Of a stretch of DNA of 64,000 nt, positions 29,477-38,517 are shown piece by piece. The position numbers and the translations under genes are program-made. The stretch is from Chloroflexota bacterium (GTDB lineage Bacteria; Chloroflexota; UBA11872). Positions within the stretch are counted from its first letter, which is position 1, and the number at the start of each line of letters is the position of its first letter. Under the pieces are notes generated by a model that worked only from the letters and a program-made list of their open reading frames with translations, had not been told where the DNA came from and made no database searches. The stretch lies in contig JAJDVX010000010.1 in NCBI GenBank assembly GCA_022825895.1, positions 124,001 to 188,000 on the forward strand. The letters run 5' to 3'.

Positions 29477-31266
29477 TGGGTATGCGTCAGACCTACGTCG
29501 ACACCTCCAACCTCAGCGGCCGCACCGTCGCCGGCACCCTGCGGCGCTTGCTCTACTACGTCGGTTTGCACCGGCGCCACATCGGGATCGCCTTCGTTGC
29601 GCTGTCCATCGCCTCCCTCTTGAACATGGTGCCGCCCTGGGCCTTGAAGATCGCGGTTGACGACTTCATCCCACAAGCGGACGCGGCCGGGGCGGTGCGC
29701 ATCGCCGGCGCCATGATGCTGGTCTACCTCGCCCGCGGCGCGCTCAACTACCTGAACTTCTACCTCTTCGCGCGCAGCAGCCAGACCATCGTCTACCAGG
29801 TGTCGCGCGACATGTTCGTCCGGCTGGTGCGTCACTCCATGCGTTTCTTCGAGAGCCAGCGCACCGGCGAGACGGTCTCGCACTTGACCGCCGATGTCAC
29901 CGCCGTCCAGCAGGCCATGCAGGGCCAGGTGCTCACCGCCAGCGCGGGCATCGTCACCATGCTCCTGTACCTGGTCGTCATGCTGACGCTCGACTGGCGC
30001 CTGACGCTGGTGATCCTATCCGTGGTGCCCCTGATGCTGATCGCCAGCGTCATTACCGCCCGGATGCTCCGCGTGCGCTACCGCCGCGTGCAGGAATCCA
30101 TCGCCAACATCAACACCGCCATCGAGGAAAACGTCAGCGGTGTGCGTGTCAGCCGCGCCTTCGCCCGCGAGGAAGCCGACGCTCGCCGCTTCCAGACCGA
30201 GAACCGCGCCAACCTCCAGGCCAACCTCAACACTACGATGGTGGAATCCATTGCCACGCCCGTGATCGAAGGCCTCAGCACCCTCAGCGTGGCCGCCCTC
30301 CTGGCCTACGGCGGCTGGCAGATCACGATTGGCGAGATGCAGCCCGGCACGCTCATCGCCTTCCTGGCCTACGTGCAGATCTTCCACCAGCCCATGACAG
30401 AGCTCGTGCGTGTCAACTACGTCATCCAGTCCGGCCTGGCCGCCGCCGACCGCATCTTCCAGTTCATGGACGTCCCGCGCCACATCGTCAATCGGCCGTC
30501 GGCGGTCGATCTGGTCCGGCCGCGCGGACGCGTCGAGTTCCGCAACGTCGACTTCAGCTACGACGGCGTCACCCCGGTCCTCCAGGACGTGTCCGTGACC
30601 GCCGAACCCGGCCAGACCGTCGCGCTCGTTGGAGCCACGGGATCCGGCAAGACCACCATGGTCAACCTCATCGCCCGCTTCTACGACCCCACCTCGGGCC
30701 AGATCCTGGTAGACGGCAACGACCTGCGCGACGTCCGGATGGAGAGCCTCCGCTCACGTCTGGCCTACGTCCCCCAGGAGACCTTCCTGTTCAGCGGCAC
30801 AGTCGCCGAGAACATCCGCTACGGAAACCCCGATGCCGGCGACGACCAGGTCGCCGCCGCGGCCGCATTGGCGCGTGCCGACGACTTCATCGAGCAACTG
30901 GACGACGGCTACGAAACCATCGTCGGCGACGGCGGCCTGCGGCTCTCACGCGGCCAGCAGCAGCGCGTGGCCCTGGCCCGCGCGATCCTGGCCGACCCCG
31001 CCGTGCTCGTGCTCGACGAAGCCACTTCCGACATTGACACCGAATCCGAATACGAGATTCAGCAGGCCCTGGTCCAGGTCATGCGCAACCGCACCAGCTT
31101 CGTCATCGCCCACCGCCTCTCCACCATCCGCAACGCCGACCTCATCGTCGTGCTCGATGAAGGCCGCATCGTCCAGCGCGGCCCCCACACCGAACTCATC
31201 GCCCAACCCGGCCCCTACCGCGACCTCCACGCCGCCCAATTCGACGACCCACCCCCTCCTTCGTAG
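29476..31266 (+). CDS. ABC exporter half-transporter (TMD-NBD), subunit 2
   Basis: Walker A GATGSGKTT, signature LSRGQQQR, Walker B VLVLDEATSDID; start overlaps the stop of subunit 1. Confidence 0.93.
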   Translation: MGMRQTYVDTSNLSGRTVAGTLRRLLYYVGLHRRHIGIAFVALSIASLLNMVPPWALKIAVDDFIPQADAAGAVRIAGAMMLVYLARGALNYLNFYLFARSSQTIVYQVSRDMFVRLVRHSMRFFESQRTGETVSHLTADVTAVQQAMQGQVLTASAGIVTMLLYLVVMLTLDWRLTLVILSVVPLMLIASVITARMLRVRYRRVQESIANINTAIEENVSGVRVSRAFAREEADARRFQTENRANLQANLNTTMVESIATPVIEGLSTLSVAALLAYGGWQITIGEMQPGTLIAFLAYVQIFHQPMTELVRVNYVIQSGLAAADRIFQFMDVPRHIVNRPSAVDLVRPRGRVEFRNVDFSYDGVTPVLQDVSVTAEPGQTVALVGATGSGKTTMVNLIARFYDPTSGQILVDGNDLRDVRMESLRSRLAYVPQETFLFSGTVAENIRYGNPDAGDDQVAAAAALARADDFIEQLDDGYETIVGDGGLRLSRGQQQRVALARAILADPAVLVLDEATSDIDTESEYEIQQALVQVMRNRTSFVIAHRLSTIRNADLIVVLDEGRIVQRGPHTELIAQPGPYRDLHAAQFDDPPPPS

Positions 31267-31303
31267 CGGCCGGTTTCTAACCGGCCTCTTCCGCTCGTGA
31301 TCC
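31262..31303. repeat. REP-like palindrome family 1, copy 1
   Basis: cgtagcggccggtttctaaccggcctcttccgctcgtgatcc; 41/42 identical to copy 2; core GGCCGGTTtctAACCGGCC. Confidence 0.85.
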
Positions 31304-31324
31304 CACGGCCCAACCCCAACGCCG

Positions 31325-31969
31325 CTACCCCGACTCCCCCTCCCGCTTCAACCACCACCGCAACGGATTTTCCGCGATGTACTCCCGAATCCGGTTCAAG
31401 TCCTCCTCATTCCGAACCACATGCTCATAAAACCCCCGCTGCCACACCGCCGTCCCCGGCGTCCCCCGCATTGCATTCACCCGCCGGCCCGAATACGTCT
31501 TGAACCCCCTGACAACCTCCGGCAACCCATGCCGCCGCATCTTCGCGGGGGCTCCCTCCTGCGTACGGGCCTCATCTTGCGTAGGGGCCGGTTTCTAACC
31601 GGCCTCTTCCGCTCGTGATCCAACAGTCGCACTCCCCAACGCCGGGCCGGAATCCGAACCCGCTTCCGAGTCCCCATCCATAAGAACAACAATCCCATGC
31701 ACGTGATCCGGCATCACCACAAACGCATCCAGCGCCACGTACGGGTAATGCACTGGCAATTCGTTCCAAACCCCTTCCACCGCCCGCCCCGCCGAATTCA
31801 ACGCCATCCGGCCGTCCCTGACCCGACCAAACAAATGCTTCCGCCAGTCCGTGCAAATCGTCACCGAATACGCCCCATCCTGCGAATAATCGTATTCCCG
31901 CAACCGCCGCGGCCGGGCAACACGTCGCCCCGTCCCGTCGTCGTCCCGAATCAGCGCCGCTTCTCCCAT
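31325..31969 (-). pseudogene. REP-associated tyrosine transposase (RAYT, Y1/IS200-like TnpA_REP), one in-frame TAG
   Basis: N-part PRRLREYDYSQDGAYSVTICTDWRKHLFG...DAFVVMPDHVHGIVVL (HUH) and C-part RRHGLPEVVRGFKTYSGRRVNAMRGTPGTAVWQRGFYEHVVRNEEDLNRIREYIAENPLRWW lie in the same frame, separated by a single TAG at 31595-31597 inside REP copy 2. An N-terminal extension to 32065 is possible. Confidence 0.85.
31580..31621. repeat. REP-like palindrome family 1, copy 2 (inside the RAYT gene)
   Basis: cgtaggggccggtttctaaccggcctcttccgctcgtgatcc. Confidence 0.88.
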
Positions 31970-32025
31970 CCTTGGTGGGGATCGGTCCCCGACCCGTCGC
32001 TTCCCGTCCGGCGTCCCCATTCTGT

Positions 32026-32054
32026 CGTAGGGGCCGCGTCTCTGACCGGCCTCT
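32026..32054. repeat. REP-like family 1, copy 3 (divergent)
   Basis: cgtaggggccgcgtctctgaccggcctct. Confidence 0.65.
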
Positions 32055-32075
32055 GGTTGTTCCAACTGATCTTGG

Positions 32076-32110
32076 CGTAGGGGACGGTTTCTAACCGGCC
32101 TCTTCCGGTC
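32076..32110. repeat. REP-like family 1, copy 4
   Basis: cgtaggggacggtttctaaccggcctcttccggtc. Confidence 0.8.
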
Positions 32111-32131
32111 GAAGCGCCAAGTTCTTCCTTA

Positions 32132-32167
32132 GTGAGCCGGTTCGGAGTCATTCGCAAACCCGTGTCG
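32132..32167. repeat. Short interspersed repeat family 2, copy 1
   Basis: gtgagccggttcggagtcattcgcaaacccgtgtcg; 32/36 identical to copy 2. Confidence 0.75.
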
Positions 32168-32241
32168 CCCCCGGATGAAGGGATGGTGTCCCCGGCCCGC
32201 CCATCTTCCGCTCCCTCCGCCATCCGAGTGTCGCAACCTTA

Positions 32242-32275
32242 CGTAGGGGCCGGTTTGTAACCGGCCTCTTCCGGG
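32242..32275. repeat. REP-like family 1, copy 5
   Basis: cgtaggggccggtttgtaaccggcctcttccggg. Confidence 0.82.
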
Positions 32276-32602
32276 CAGCCAACCTTCAGCTCGCCGCCCC
32301 CGTTCAAGGTGAGCCACCCCCGTCATACGCCGGTGCCTCGACACTTGTAGGGGTACCCCAGAGCAGGGTCTCGCAAGGCAACCGCGCCGCTGCGGAGAGC
32401 GCGCGTCCCCAGACCGCGAGACGCATTCCCGGCGAGCCTGCCCTGAGCCTGCCGAATGGCGCCGGAACCCAGCAGCAACCAACACCCTCGCCATCCCCCA
32501 GCCACTATCCACCAACCACGAACCACTTCTCCTCACCGGCGTCCGCGCCGTTCGTCCTGTTAGCGTGAGCGTCCTGTTCAATGAGTCGAGTGGCGATTAG
32601 TC

Positions 32603-33223
32603 ATGGTTGAACCGGCGCCATTCCAGCAGTGGCTTGCGGCACAGGCGTCGACAGTCGACCCCTTCGACCATATTCGCGAGGCCAGCGAAGCGCACCGCCA
32701 ACAGCATGGCGCGGCCTGCACGGTCTATCCCACGTCCAGGGCCCCATTGTGGGGCGTCATTGCCGGTGCAATCCGTCCAAACCGAATCCTCGAAATCGGT
32801 ACTGGCCTCGGGCATAGCGCCCTCTGGCTGGCCTACGGAGCGCCAGAGGCCGACGTCACCACCATCGAAGCCGACCCCGTCCATGCCGCGCTCGCTCGGG
32901 CCAATGTGCGGAAGGCGGGTTACGCGGACCGGATTGAAATTGTCAACGCACGCGCAATCGACTTCCTCGCCGATTGCGACGAGCAGGTCGACATCATCTT
33001 CTGCGACTGCGACGTGGACGAGTACGGCGACTATCCCACCCACGTCATGCGGCTGCTCCGGGTAGGCGGCTTGCTCATCACCGCCAACCTCTTCGCTGGC
33101 TGGTACACACCCGGCATGCCGGGACTCGATGCCGCAGTCGCCTACCGCGACCGGGTACTCGCAGACCCGCGCCTGCTCTCCACCTTCCTGGGCGCCAACG
33201 CCATCAGCCTCCGCACCCCCTAA
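32603..33223 (+). CDS. Class I SAM-dependent O-methyltransferase-like protein
   Basis: SRAPLWGVIAGAIRPNRILEIGTGLGHSALWLAYGAPEADVTTIEADPVHAALARANVRKAGYADRIEIV. Confidence 0.8.
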   Translation: MVEPAPFQQWLAAQASTVDPFDHIREASEAHRQQHGAACTVYPTSRAPLWGVIAGAIRPNRILEIGTGLGHSALWLAYGAPEADVTTIEADPVHAALARANVRKAGYADRIEIVNARAIDFLADCDEQVDIIFCDCDVDEYGDYPTHVMRLLRVGGLLITANLFAGWYTPGMPGLDAAVAYRDRVLADPRLLSTFLGANAISLRTP

Positions 33224-33340
33224 CTCCACCAACCACACACCCACGGCCCCGCCCGCACTGCCCCCGATCCACCGGCAGGCCGAAGCGCCCCACGCCAGCG
33301 CCGCCGTGGAAACTCCCCAATGCATCCCCTACCATTCGTG

Positions 33341-33376
33341 GTGAGCCGGCTCGGAGTCTTTCGGAGACCCGTGTCG
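33341..33376. repeat. Short interspersed repeat family 2, copy 2
   Basis: gtgagccggctcggagtctttcggagacccgtgtcg. Confidence 0.75.
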
Positions 33377-33547
33377 AACCACCCGCCGGACGCAGCACCC
33401 AACCCTCCGTCCTCCGGCGTCCTCAGCCAGGGCCCGGCGCCCCGGGCAATCTAGGCGCACACTGCTGCCCGGTTTGCTCCCTCGCTCCCGAGTCCGCGGT
33501 CCGCAGTACCCGCCAAGTACATTCGAGCTCGACAGATTGACCGGGAT

Positions 33548-34435
33548 CTACGCAGTAGGAGCCAGGTAGTGAACGGGTCGAAGTGGAAACAGCTGTTGCG
33601 CTTCCTCGGAGATCTTCGCGTAGTGTTCGATCCAGAGTTCGACGAAACGCTCGAGATCGACCAGGGTAATTCGGCGTCGCTCTTGTGTTCGCGCTTCGCG
33701 CTGGGCATCTCGGGTGAAGCCTCCCGCGGACACGAAGATGCCAATGTCCTCGTCGCCAAGCACGGCTAGGAACGCCCGAAGCCCATCAACGTTTGTTGCA
33801 TCCGCCCGGCGCTTGACCTGCACCTTCAGTCTCGGCGAGGCGGCTCCAAGCGGGTCGGCCGACGCAACGATGTCGATTCCCTGATCCTGTCCTGGCGGCG
33901 ACACCCACTGAACGTGATAGGACATCGCTTCCAGCAGTCCGGCCACGAGATCTTGAAACTCGTAAGGGTTGATGGCTAGGAGGAAGCTCTTGATCTCTGT
34001 CCAGGCAGTCTCTTCCGCCTCTTCCAGTACCGACCCCGGACTAGGTGCCGCATCGTCATCCAGGTCGGTCGCCGGATCAGGCTGCTTGGCGCGCCACTCG
34101 CCGTAAAGCCGGCCCGCCTCCCGAAAGAGATCCTCGGGGTCCGGGAATTGCTCCAGAGCCGCGCGCCCTTCGTCTGTGACTGTCCACATACCCCGCTGTT
34201 TCACCATCCATCCAGCCTTCACCGGAGCGATGGTCGAAAAGCGAACGATATTGGGAAAGCGTCGAATGCCGGGCCGGTTCGGATACTCGCTGTCTTCGAA
34301 CGGCGTGGCTTGAAGAACTTCCTCGACGCGGTCCACCGCCGCACGCGCAGAGAGTCCGTCGGGTGCCTCGGCCAGGATTCTGAGGAGGGCCTGGGTCATT
34401 TCACCCTGCCGCCGTCGGGTGATTTCGGGCATCAC
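33548..34435 (-). CDS. Mrr-like restriction endonuclease (PD-(D/E)XK)
   Basis: N-terminal winged-helix-like Mrr_N region; NPYEFQDLVAGLLEAMSYHVQWVSPPGQDQGIDIVAS...LKVQVKRR catalytic core. Confidence 0.82.
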   Translation of the reverse strand: MMPEITRRRQGEMTQALLRILAEAPDGLSARAAVDRVEEVLQATPFEDSEYPNRPGIRRFPNIVRFSTIAPVKAGWMVKQRGMWTVTDEGRAALEQFPDPEDLFREAGRLYGEWRAKQPDPATDLDDDAAPSPGSVLEEAEETAWTEIKSFLLAINPYEFQDLVAGLLEAMSYHVQWVSPPGQDQGIDIVASADPLGAASPRLKVQVKRRADATNVDGLRAFLAVLGDEDIGIFVSAGGFTRDAQREARTQERRRITLVDLERFVELWIEHYAKISEEAQQLFPLRPVHYLAPTA

Positions 34436-34801
34436 ACGTTCCCCGTCGAACTCGAGTACCGGAACTGAAGCGAATCGTACCGAAGCGGCTGCTTTCGCTG
34501 CCTCGTTGAAGCGGACTCCGCCTGACCGCCCAACGATCCGGCGCTGACCTTGACCTCACCCTCATAAGATTGTACACTATCTGAGTAACCTCTGCGAGTC
34601 AATGTCCCGTGCCCGGCGCCCGTTTCCCGCTGCTGCCGCCCCTCCGTCACTCTGGCCTCCGCGTCTGGAATCCAGCCCTCGCCCCACGCTTCGCCACGGG
34701 TTGCCGGTACGTGCCACCCCGCGCAGCCGGTCGCTCGACGCGGTCAGCGGTACGATGAGCGTCCGGCCCCGACCTGCGGCGCCGCCGCATCCTGAGTCCT
34801 G

Positions 34802-37468
34802 ATGGATTCCCAACGTCCGCCCTCTGTCCTCGACGGCATGGCCGGCCCCTACGACCCGGCCGCCGTGGAAGCCCGCCTGTACGACACCTGGAACGAGTCC
34901 GGCGCCTTCCAGCCGTCGGACGATCCGGAGCGCCGGCCGTTCACAATCGCTATCCCTCCGCCGAACATCACGGGCCAGCTACACAACGGGCACGTGCTCT
35001 TCGTCGCCTACCAGGACCTGATGATCCGCTGGCAGCGCATGCACGGCCGGGCCGCGCTGTGGCTGCCGGGCACCGATCACGCGGCCATCGCCACGCAGAA
35101 CGTGATCGAGCGCGAGCTGGACAAGGAAGGACTCACCCGTCACGACCTGGGCCGCGAGGGATTCGAAGAGCGCTTCTGGCAGTGGAAGGACCAAGTCGGC
35201 GACAGCATCAACGACCAGTTGCGGCGGCTGGGCGCCTCGGTGGACTGGACGCGCGAGCACTTCACGCTGGACGAGCAGCTTTCGCGGGCGGTGCGCGAGG
35301 CTTTCGTGCGGCTGTACGAGAAGGGCCTGATCTATCGCGGCCGCTACATGGTCAATTGGTGCCCCGACGACCAGTCGGCCATCAGCGACCTGGAAGTCGA
35401 CCACCTGGACGTGGAAGGCTCGCTCTGGCACATCCGCTACCCCCTGGTCGACGGCGGTCACCTGACCGTGGCCACAACCCGGCCGGAGACGATGCTGGGC
35501 GACACGGCGATTGCCGTGCATCCCGACGACGAGCGTTACCAGGCGCTGATCGGGCGGGAAGCCGTGGTCCCGGGTATCGGTCGCCGGGTTCCGATTATCG
35601 CCGACGCCTTCGTCGATCCCGAGTTCGGGTCAGGGGCGGTCAAGGTCACGCCCGGACACGATCCCAACGACGCGGCGATGGGCGAGCGCCACGACCTGCC
35701 GGTGATCAACATCATGAACGGTGACGGGACGCTGAACGAGAACGCCGGGCGCTGGGCCGGCCAGGATCGATTCGACGCCCGGGCGGCCTACCTGGAGTTC
35801 CTGGAAACCGAGGGTCTGCTGGAACGCACGGAAACGCATACGCACTCCGTGGGCCACTGTTCACGCGACGAAGCAGTGATCGAGCCGCTGGTTTCCGAGC
35901 AGTGGTTTGTGAATGTTCGTCCGCTGGCCGACGCCTCCGAGGCGGCGGTGCACGAGGGGCGCATTAGCTTCCACCCGGCCCGATTCAAGAACGAGTTCCT
36001 GCGCTGGCTGGAGGACATCCAGCCCTGGTGCATTTCGCGGCAGCTCTGGCTGGGCCACCGGATCCCCGTCTGGTACTGCCAGGACTGCAACGCCGAGATC
36101 GTTGCGCGCGAGGATCCGACGTCCTGCGCAACGTGCGGCGGGCGGAAGCTGGAGCAGGACCCCGACGTGCTGGACACCTGGTTCAGCTCGGGCCTGTGGC
36201 CGTTTTCGACCCTCGGCTGGCCGGACGATACGGCGGACATGCGGCGGTTCTACCCGACCGACGTGATGGAGACCGGCTACGACATCATCTTCTTCTGGGT
36301 CGCCCGGATGGTGATGCTGGGATTGGAACTCGTGGGCGAGGTGCCGTTTCACGACGTGTACTTTCACGGGCTGGTACGGCACCTGGACGGCTCCAAGGTC
36401 AGCAAGACCAACTACCAGCCGGGCGACGATCCGCTCGAGACCATCGAGGCCTACGGCGCGGACGCCATGCGCTTCAGCTTTGTCACCGCCGCCGCGCCAG
36501 GCAACGACATGCGGCTGGATCTGCGGCAGGTCGAGCGCGGCGGTCATTTCGCCAACAAGCTCTGGAACGGGGCCAAGTTCGTCATCGGCGCCATGGAACG
36601 CACGGCCGGCAACGAACCCGGGGCGCCGTCACTGGTCGATCGCTGGGTGCTCAGCCGCTTCAACCAGGTGCACGCCGAAGCGATTCGCGACGTCGAACGC
36701 TTCCGCTTCGGCGAAGCCGGACGGGCGCTGCACGATTTCCTGTGGACGGAGTTATTCGACTGGTACGTCGAGGCCGCCAAGATTCGGCTCTACGGCGACG
36801 ATCCGGCGGCCGCCGCCCGCACGGCGGAAACTTTGGCGACCGTGCTGGACGGCTCGTTGCGGCTGCTGCACCCGTTCATGCCGTACGTGACCGAGGAGAT
36901 CTGGCGGCACTACCGCGCCGCGGGAGGCGCGGCGGACGCGCCCGAATTGCTGATCGATACGCCGATCCCGGCCGCTTCGCCGGAGGTTGACGAGGAGGCG
37001 ATCGCTCGGGTGCGGGTGCTGATCGACATCGTCCAGGGCATCCGCAACGCCCGGCACGAGTCGGGCGTGGAGGCGGGCCGCCACGTGGAGGCGCGCGTCA
37101 TCGGCGGCGCGGGACTGGACGCCGAGGCTGTGTTTATCCGGCGCCTGGCCCGTGTTGACCCGCTGACATTCCATCCCGCCGGCACGACGTTCGATGAACC
37201 AGCGGTCACGGCTCGCGCCGGTGGTGTGGAGATATTCCTGCCGCTGGCAGGCATGGTGGATCTCAGCGCCGAGCGCGAGCGCCTGGCGCGTGAGCTGTCT
37301 GAAGCCGAGGCCACGCTGGGGCGCGCGGAGCAGCTGCTGGCGAATCCGCGATTCGTGGAACGTGCCCCGGAGGCCGTGGTGGCCAAGGAGCGCGAACGAG
37401 CGCGGGCGGCGCGTGAGCGCGTGGCCCAGGTCAGGGAGCGGCAGGCGGCTCTGGTCGGCTCCCCGTAG
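34802..37468 (+). CDS. valS: Valyl-tRNA synthetase
   Basis: PPPNITGQLHNGHV (HIGH region), GLVRHLDGSKVSKTNYQPGDDP (KMSKS region), C-terminal coiled arm. Confidence 0.97.
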   Translation: MDSQRPPSVLDGMAGPYDPAAVEARLYDTWNESGAFQPSDDPERRPFTIAIPPPNITGQLHNGHVLFVAYQDLMIRWQRMHGRAALWLPGTDHAAIATQNVIERELDKEGLTRHDLGREGFEERFWQWKDQVGDSINDQLRRLGASVDWTREHFTLDEQLSRAVREAFVRLYEKGLIYRGRYMVNWCPDDQSAISDLEVDHLDVEGSLWHIRYPLVDGGHLTVATTRPETMLGDTAIAVHPDDERYQALIGREAVVPGIGRRVPIIADAFVDPEFGSGAVKVTPGHDPNDAAMGERHDLPVINIMNGDGTLNENAGRWAGQDRFDARAAYLEFLETEGLLERTETHTHSVGHCSRDEAVIEPLVSEQWFVNVRPLADASEAAVHEGRISFHPARFKNEFLRWLEDIQPWCISRQLWLGHRIPVWYCQDCNAEIVAREDPTSCATCGGRKLEQDPDVLDTWFSSGLWPFSTLGWPDDTADMRRFYPTDVMETGYDIIFFWVARMVMLGLELVGEVPFHDVYFHGLVRHLDGSKVSKTNYQPGDDPLETIEAYGADAMRFSFVTAAAPGNDMRLDLRQVERGGHFANKLWNGAKFVIGAMERTAGNEPGAPSLVDRWVLSRFNQVHAEAIRDVERFRFGEAGRALHDFLWTELFDWYVEAAKIRLYGDDPAAAARTAETLATVLDGSLRLLHPFMPYVTEEIWRHYRAAGGAADAPELLIDTPIPAASPEVDEEAIARVRVLIDIVQGIRNARHESGVEAGRHVEARVIGGAGLDAEAVFIRRLARVDPLTFHPAGTTFDEPAVTARAGGVEIFLPLAGMVDLSAERERLARELSEAEATLGRAEQLLANPRFVERAPEAVVAKERERARAARERVAQVRERQAALVGSP

Positions 37469-37487
37469 CTCGGCGGCTGTTCGAGGC

Positions 37488-38432
37488 TTAGTCCTCGGCC
37501 CGCACGTAGAGTTCGCGCATCGCGGTGGGCCCGCGCAGCATCTCGCCGCGCACGCCCCGTTCACGGGCGGCTGCCACGTCCTCGATTGCCGGCCGAACCT
37601 GCGACGACAACTGGTCGATGTAATGCAGCGCAATGGCCTCCGGCAGCATCGGTTCGGTAACCGCGGCGTATTCCAGCTGACCCTGGTGGCTCAGCACCAG
37701 GTGGCGAAGCAACGTCGCGATCTCGCCATCGCAACCGGTGGCGGCTAGCGCGCGGTCCAGGATTCGCACGCCCTGCACCATGTGGCCTTCCAGGTTGCCG
37801 GCGTCCGTGTAGACGATGCTGGCCTGCAGATCCAACTCCTCCAGCTTGCCCAGATCATGGAGAACGACGCCCGCCAATAGCAGATCGCGGTCAAGCTGCG
37901 GATAAACCCTGGCCACCCGATCGGCAATCTGCAGCATTTCCACGGTGTGCTCCGCCAGCCCGCCGAGCCAGGCGTGATGCCGGGTCTTGGCGGCGGGCCA
38001 CTGGGGAAGCCGTTCGGCAACCAGCGGATCCGCAATCACGGCGCGAAGTACGTCCTTGAGGACAGCGGACTCGATGGACTCGACGGCGTCGCGGATGGAT
38101 CCGGTCAGTTCTTCCGCACTCCGGGTCGAGCGCGGCAAGTAGGCGGTCGCGTCCCAGGTTTCGTTCGAATGCCGCATCGAGTCAACCTTGATGTTGACGC
38201 GGTTACGGAACTCATCGGCCCGTCCCTCCACCTCGTACGGCTCGCTCGCCTTAACAGCCGCGATCTGGGCCTCGGTGACCTGAAACATGACCGCGTCGAT
38301 CGAGGCGCCGGCGCGGTCGCGCAGGCTCATTCTCAGGAAGCGATTGCCCGTGCGGGCCTCGCGAACCTCAACGGACGCGACCAGGAACACGGCATGCACG
38401 TAGCTGCCGGGGGTGATGTCGGCGATGTTCAA
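37488..38432 (-). CDS. HD-domain 3'-5' exoribonuclease YhaM-like (OB plus HD)
   Basis: OB-like N-terminus (MSLRDRAGASIDAVMF...), HHAWLGGLAEHTVEM...LLLAGVVLHDLGKLEEL...LSHQGQLEYAAVTEPMLPEAIALHYID. Confidence 0.85.
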   Translation of the reverse strand: MNIADITPGSYVHAVFLVASVEVREARTGNRFLRMSLRDRAGASIDAVMFQVTEAQIAAVKASEPYEVEGRADEFRNRVNIKVDSMRHSNETWDATAYLPRSTRSAEELTGSIRDAVESIESAVLKDVLRAVIADPLVAERLPQWPAAKTRHHAWLGGLAEHTVEMLQIADRVARVYPQLDRDLLLAGVVLHDLGKLEELDLQASIVYTDAGNLEGHMVQGVRILDRALAATGCDGEIATLLRHLVLSHQGQLEYAAVTEPMLPEAIALHYIDQLSSQVRPAIEDVAAARERGVRGEMLRGPTAMRELYVRAED

Positions 38433-38517
38433 GGGCGTGGGCTTACCGTGGTGGTGGAACGGCGCGTCATCCTACTGGCCGGGGGCTGTGCGGGGCGGGC
38501 CGCGTACCCGGAACCGG

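Noticed and set aside
31262-32275. CRISPR array
   Set aside because: Repeats are palindromic, irregularly spaced (about 15 to 400 bp) and divergent, with no cas genes; REP-like instead.
32346-32380. tgtaggggtaccccagagcagggtctcgcaagg as a sixth REP family 1 copy
   Set aside because: Shares only GTAGGGG; palindrome core is different, so not counted.
34565-34600. Possible promoter between mrr and valS (TTGACT / TAGTGT / TACAAT on minus strand)
   Set aside because: The N17 spacing gives a poor -10 and the good -10 has the wrong spacing; not convincing.
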